Assembly (NCBI RefSeq): GCF_000282595.1
Contig: NZ_AKIZ01000036.1
Coordinates: 1-64,000 of the forward strand
DNA length: 64,000 nucleotides
Reading direction: 5' to 3'
Source of the DNA: Phyllobacterium sp. YR531
GTDB lineage: Bacteria > Pseudomonadota > Alphaproteobacteria > Rhizobiales > Rhizobiaceae
A program made the position numbers and the translations under genes. Numbering within the stretch: position 1 is the stretch's first letter; the number at the start of each line of letters is the position of its first letter. The notes below the pieces were generated by a model. That model searched no databases. It saw only the letters and a program-made list of their open reading frames with translations, and was not told the origin of the DNA. Below are positions 60,795-64,000 of the stretch, piece by piece.

Positions 60795-62021
60795 TTGGAT
60801 GAATTGACGGATACGGATACTGCTCCCAGTTCAGGGGAATCAATTTACTGGCGGCAGAATCTGTGGGTCTGCCTGCTGGGGTCATTCACAACCATCGTCG
60901 CAATGACCTTGATCCTGCCTTTTCTACCGCTGTATATCGAACAGTTGGGCGAAACAGACCACGCTGCGATTGTCCAATGGTCTGGTATCGCCTACGGCGC
61001 AACGTTCTTCACCGCTGCACTGGTAGCTCCACTTTGGGGGCGTCTTGCAGACCTTTATGGACGCAAATTGATGCTTATCAGGGCAAGCCTCGGCATGGCC
61101 GTTGCAATGTCACTTATGGGCATGGCGACTGAGGTTTGGCATTTGATTGTTCTCCGGTTACTTACAGGACTTCTGGGTGGCTATGCATCCGGCTCGACAG
61201 TCCTTGTCGCCACGCAAACACCGAAAGCACGAACGGGCTGGGCTCTTGGAACATTAGCCTCCGGCATTATGGCAGGAAATCTTATTGGACCTCTCATAGG
61301 TGGTGGGCTTCCTCCTTTGATTGGAATTCGCGCCACATTCTGGCTGGCGGGCGGGGTGATTTTCATAACTTTTCTGGCGACAAGCCTGTTTATCAAGGAA
61401 GAGCGAAAGCCGCCTAAAAGCAATACAGAACAGCAAACTGATGGATGGAGGGCCATTCCGGACAAGCGTCCGGTGGTGGTCATGCTGCTGGCAGGAATGC
61501 TTCTGATGCTTGCCAACATGTCTATTGAACCAATCATCACGGTATATGTTGCGCAACTGGTCGATAATCCGGCCCATATCACCATGGTTGCTGGTGTAGT
61601 GATGTCCGCTGCGGCCCTGGGCAGCGTGCTCTCAGCATCCAGACTTGGCAGGCTGGCCGACCGCATCGGACATTGGAATGTTATCGTTGCCGCTCTTGGC
61701 ATATCCGCGCTGCTCTTGATCCCTCAGGCTTTCGTCACTCAGGGTTGGCAGTTGGTCGTCTTGCGGTTTCTTATGGGACTGTCTCTTGGCGGCCTCCTAC
61801 CCTGCATCACCAGTGTAATTCGTCACAATGTTCCCGACAGGGTTGCCGGGAGTATTCTTGGTTATGCAACATCGTCACAATATGTTGGACAGGTCATAGG
61901 GCCGCTAGCAGGCGGCTTTATTGGCGGGCACTTCGGCATGCGGGCAGTGTTTCTGGCCACCAGTGTAGTGCTTGCGGGCAGTGCGTTCTATGGATGGCTC
62001 ATTCGGCCCAAAGGGCAGTGA
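60795..62021 (+). CDS. MFS drug/metabolite exporter
   Basis: 408 residues from a TTG at 60795; no ATG is available in frame nearby and the ribosome site is weak. About 12 membrane segments. MFS signature APLWGRLADLYGRKLMLIRASLGMA lies between helices 2 and 3, LLTGLLGGYASGSTVLVATQTP and ALGTLASGIMAGNLIGPLIGG (the antiporter motif C) suggest drug:H+ antiport of the TetA/MdtG group. It is flanked by a DUF4864 gene and a converging GNAT gene. Confidence 0.9.
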   Translation: MDELTDTDTAPSSGESIYWRQNLWVCLLGSFTTIVAMTLILPFLPLYIEQLGETDHAAIVQWSGIAYGATFFTAALVAPLWGRLADLYGRKLMLIRASLGMAVAMSLMGMATEVWHLIVLRLLTGLLGGYASGSTVLVATQTPKARTGWALGTLASGIMAGNLIGPLIGGGLPPLIGIRATFWLAGGVIFITFLATSLFIKEERKPPKSNTEQQTDGWRAIPDKRPVVVMLLAGMLLMLANMSIEPIITVYVAQLVDNPAHITMVAGVVMSAAALGSVLSASRLGRLADRIGHWNVIVAALGISALLLIPQAFVTQGWQLVVLRFLMGLSLGGLLPCITSVIRHNVPDRVAGSILGYATSSQYVGQVIGPLAGGFIGGHFGMRAVFLATSVVLAGSAFYGWLIRPKGQ

Positions 62022-62024
62022 GCT

Positions 62025-62489
62025 CTATCGGTTTGCCATCTCCGAAAGTGCGGTCCCCTCAAGGCGGTAGAAGAGTTTCTCGGGTTTTGGTGTTCCACCC
62101 ACTCCGTCGTAAAAGGCACGAAGACGCGGATTTTCGCGGTCTGCCGTCCAATCAACACGGCCATGTCCCCGCTCGACAGCCAGTTTTGCCAGTGCTTGCA
62201 TCAGGCTATTTCCCACGCCTATCCCACGATACTGTTTTGAAACAAAAAGCTCCTTGAGAAACAGGCCCGAACCAAGTCCGGGACCGGGATAGACCGGCGA
62301 GATTGCAGCAAATCCCAAGATGGTTTGCTCTGAGGCGACAAGTATTTCTGTACCAGCGGGCATCTCAGAAAGGCCTTTGAGTATCATTGACCGATGTGGG
62401 CATGGCGCATTGTAATGTGCCTGCATTTCTTCGAACAAAACTGCGAGTGCAGTGTGGTCCGAGGCGTTGGATAGTCTGACTTCCCTCAA
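62025..62489 (-). CDS. GNAT-family N-acetyltransferase
   Basis: 154 residues from a TTG at 62489 with GGAG nine bases upstream. GTEILVASEQTILGFAAISPVYPG, FLKELFVSKQYRGIGVGNSLMQALAKLAVERGHGRVDWTAD (acetyl-CoA loop) and NPRLRAFYDGVGG give a GNAT fold like aminoglycoside/spermidine acetyltransferases; the substrate is unknown. The last codons abut the converging exporter gene. A 23-base interior hairpin stands at 62510-62543 upstream. Confidence 0.88.
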   Translation of the reverse strand: MREVRLSNASDHTALAVLFEEMQAHYNAPCPHRSMILKGLSEMPAGTEILVASEQTILGFAAISPVYPGPGLGSGLFLKELFVSKQYRGIGVGNSLMQALAKLAVERGHGRVDWTADRENPRLRAFYDGVGGTPKPEKLFYRLEGTALSEMANR

Positions 62490-62564
62490 CTCAGCGAACT
62501 CCTACAACACGGAATGGCAGTCCAAAGATGGTCTGCCATTCCGAAATGCCATTAATGCTGATCC

Positions 62565-63395
62565 CTATTCACCCATATTGACTGTGATAGGCGTGAGTTT
62601 ATTTGCCTTTAGCCCGTACTTGTCGAGTAGCGCATCATATGTGCCGTTCGCCTGCAATTTCTCGAGAGCAACCTTTACTGCATCACGCAATTGAGTTTCC
62701 GATTTCAGAACCGGTATGCCCGCCAATGACTGGCTGAAAGCATCGCCAATGGTGACGTATGTGTCCGGCTCCAGTTTCTGATTATAGGGAAGTGTTTCAT
62801 TGCCTTGTGCAGCAGCCTGCAGTCGCTGACTCTTGATCTGCGTGCGGGCATCGGCAGATCCTTCTGTGCCCGTGACATTGATCGCAGGCTTGCCCTTGGC
62901 CACACAATTGGCCTCACTCCACGCGGTGATCTGGGCCGGCCAATCTGTCGAACGGCTTGCCCCTACAGACTTGCCGCAAAGGTCATCCACGGTTTTGATC
63001 TCTGCAGCGAGTGCTTTAGACGTATAAAATTGCGCTCCAGACTTCATATAGTCCACAAAATCCGCAGTTTCCTGGCGGGCCTTCTTGTCGCTCATCCCGG
63101 CCATGGCCAGATCAACGCGACCGGTTTGCAGGGAGGGAAGCATCTGGGCAAAAGCAATTTCCTGCCATTCAACTTTCACGCCAAGCTCTTTGCCAATCGC
63201 TTCACCAAGATCAATATCAAAGCCTTGCAGCTGATTTGTTGCCGGGTCCTTGTAGGTAATCGGCGGATAGTTTGGCATTGTTGCAATGACAATTTTACCT
63301 GCATCCTTGATGCGCGCCGGAAGTTCCTGCGCGGCAGCGGGAAAACCAAAAGCAACCGTAGCGCCCAGCAGGGCAAACCTCATGTAATTATTCAT
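62565..63395 (-). CDS. Amino acid ABC transporter substrate-binding protein
   Basis: 276 residues. The signal peptide (MNNYMRFALLGATVAFGFPAAAQ) gives periplasmic location. Family-3 binding-protein features: IKDAGKIVIATMPNYPPITY, GFDIDLGEAIGKELGVKVEWQEIAFAQMLPSLQTGRVDLAMAGMS and SVGASRSTDWPAQI. It binds a polar amino acid or opine-like compound. It is 33 bp downstream of the ATP-binding gene on the same strand, so both serve one importer whose permeases lie beyond the window. Confidence 0.92.
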   Translation of the reverse strand: MNNYMRFALLGATVAFGFPAAAQELPARIKDAGKIVIATMPNYPPITYKDPATNQLQGFDIDLGEAIGKELGVKVEWQEIAFAQMLPSLQTGRVDLAMAGMSDKKARQETADFVDYMKSGAQFYTSKALAAEIKTVDDLCGKSVGASRSTDWPAQITAWSEANCVAKGKPAINVTGTEGSADARTQIKSQRLQAAAQGNETLPYNQKLEPDTYVTIGDAFSQSLAGIPVLKSETQLRDAVKVALEKLQANGTYDALLDKYGLKANKLTPITVNMGE

Positions 63396-63428
63396 GTCCT
63401 GTGTTCCTCTTTTATGTTTTGATATGTT

Positions 63429-64000
63429 TCAAGCCAAAACCGCTGCGATAAAGTCCTGTGTACGTTTCTCTTTCGGACTGCTCAAAATCTCTTGCGGCGT
63501 TCCACTTTCAACGATCTTTCCACGATCCATGAACACCACACGATTGGCCACCTCGCGAGCGAAGCCGAGTTCATGTGTAACGACCACCATCGTCATGCCG
63601 CTTTTCGCCAGATCCCGCATGACACTGAGGACGTCGCTGACAAGCTCCGGATCAAGTGCCGACGTGGGTTCATCAAAAAGCATCAGCTTTGGTTTCATTG
63701 CCAACGCACGGGCAATTGCGATACGCTGCTGCTGACCGCCCGAAAGCTCGCTTGGATAGGAATCTTTCTTATCGGTAAGCCCCACTTTTTCGAGCAAAGC
63801 CATAGCCTCGGGAATAACCGCGGTTTTTGCACGCTTTTGGACAATAACCGGACCTTCAATGATGTTCTCAAGCACTGTCATATGTGCGAAGAGGTTGAAT
63901 CGCTGAAACACCATGCCGCTTGAAAGCCTTTGACGGGCAATTTCTGCATCATTCAGCTGATAAAGCTTATCGCCGTCTTGACGGAAACCAATAAGCTCGT
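63429..64000 (-). CDS. Polar amino acid ABC transporter ATP-binding protein (partial)
   Basis: At least 190 residues; the start is beyond the window. The reading frame continues to the edge with the segment [20 protein letters not shown], where the Q-loop sits. Signature [17 protein letters not shown], Walker [16 protein letters not shown] and switch [15 protein letters not shown] are typical of GlnQ/HisP ATPases. It powers the importer using the binding protein encoded after it. The Walker A part is outside the window. Confidence 0.93.
   Translation of the reverse strand, partial: ELIGFRQDGDKLYQLNDAEIARQRLSSGMVFQRFNLFAHMTVLENIIEGPVIVQKRAKTAVIPEAMALLEKVGLTDKKDSYPSELSGGQQQRIAIARALAMKPKLMLFDEPTSALDPELVSDVLSVMRDLAKSGMTMVVVTHELGFAREVANRVVFMDRGKIVESGTPQEILSSPKEKRTQDFIAAVLA

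Noticed and set aside
62510-62543. Perfect 11-bp stem (GGAATGGCAG type) as terminator
   Set aside because: It lies after the amino acid binding protein gene, but no T tract follows on either strand. It may be an mRNA-end hairpin; I do not call it a terminator.
1-64000. CRISPR arrays, rRNA genes, intact insertion sequences or prophage
   Set aside because: I saw no regularly spaced repeats, no rRNA sequence, no transposase or integrase and no phage structural genes in the window.

Overview
The window looks like a chromosomal segment of an alphaproteobacterium of the order Hyphomicrobiales (Rhizobiales), probably near the Brucellaceae/Phyllobacteriaceae. The indications are a ubiE-ubiB-coaBC block, DUF1127, DUF982 and DUF2239 proteins, short palindromic intergenic repeats containing GGTTCGACAAGCTCACC, many ABC importers, and moderately GC-rich, tightly packed operons. 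Assignment to a genus is inference only. There are about 66 protein genes, one tRNA, one clear gene fragment, two families of palindromic repeat, three convincing terminators and several operator-like sites.

Layout. 0-6 kb: small conserved genes, two copies of a palindromic repeat, an AT-rich OLD-family nuclease that looks acquired, and lepA. 6-16 kb: a DUF2239 gene behind twin palindromes, a large lipoprotein hydrolase, a Tat-exported PhoX phosphatase behind a PHO-box-like site, a dehydratase/HAD/deacylase set and pgi. 16-25 kb: GMC oxidoreductase, antiporter, fadD with a histone-H1-like N-terminal tail, prfC and a class II amidotransferase. 25-30 kb: dut, a PEP-mutase-family gene, a HAD gene and a trans-3-hydroxyproline dehydratase, then an ArsR/AHSA1/VOC operon. 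30-35 kb: ubiE-ubiB-coaBC and upp. 35-44 kb: a seven-gene nucleoside uptake and breakdown operon (ABC ATPase, hydrolase-like protein, two permeases, cdd, punA, deoA), with its probable binding protein (bmp) nearby. 44-47.4 kb: msrA, a membrane protein, tRNA-Ser(GGA) and a gene-poor stretch with a GGDEF fragment that looks like a decayed insertion. 47.4-55.7 kb: a glycoside-use cluster (GH4 enzyme, PfkB kinase, sugar-isomerase-like SIS protein, CUT1-type ABC importer, GntR regulator). 55.7-64 kb: DUF4139, an MHS transporter with an acetylpolyamine-amidohydrolase-like enzyme, an MFS exporter, and a polar amino acid ABC importer that runs off the window.

The most notable observation is that coaBC, the coenzyme A biosynthesis enzyme, begins with a FitA/Arc-type ribbon-helix-helix DNA-binding domain. 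The 68-bp gap just upstream carries three copies of an 8-bp half-site (TGATTGCA/TGCAATCA). This suggests a CoA enzyme that represses its own gene. Other points of interest are the H1-like tail on FadD, a cysteine-hydrolase-fold protein in the nucleoside operon with serine in place of the catalytic cysteine, a palindromic repeat that supplies the stop codon of deoA, and a series of clear operator-like palindromes in front of regulators and orphan genes.
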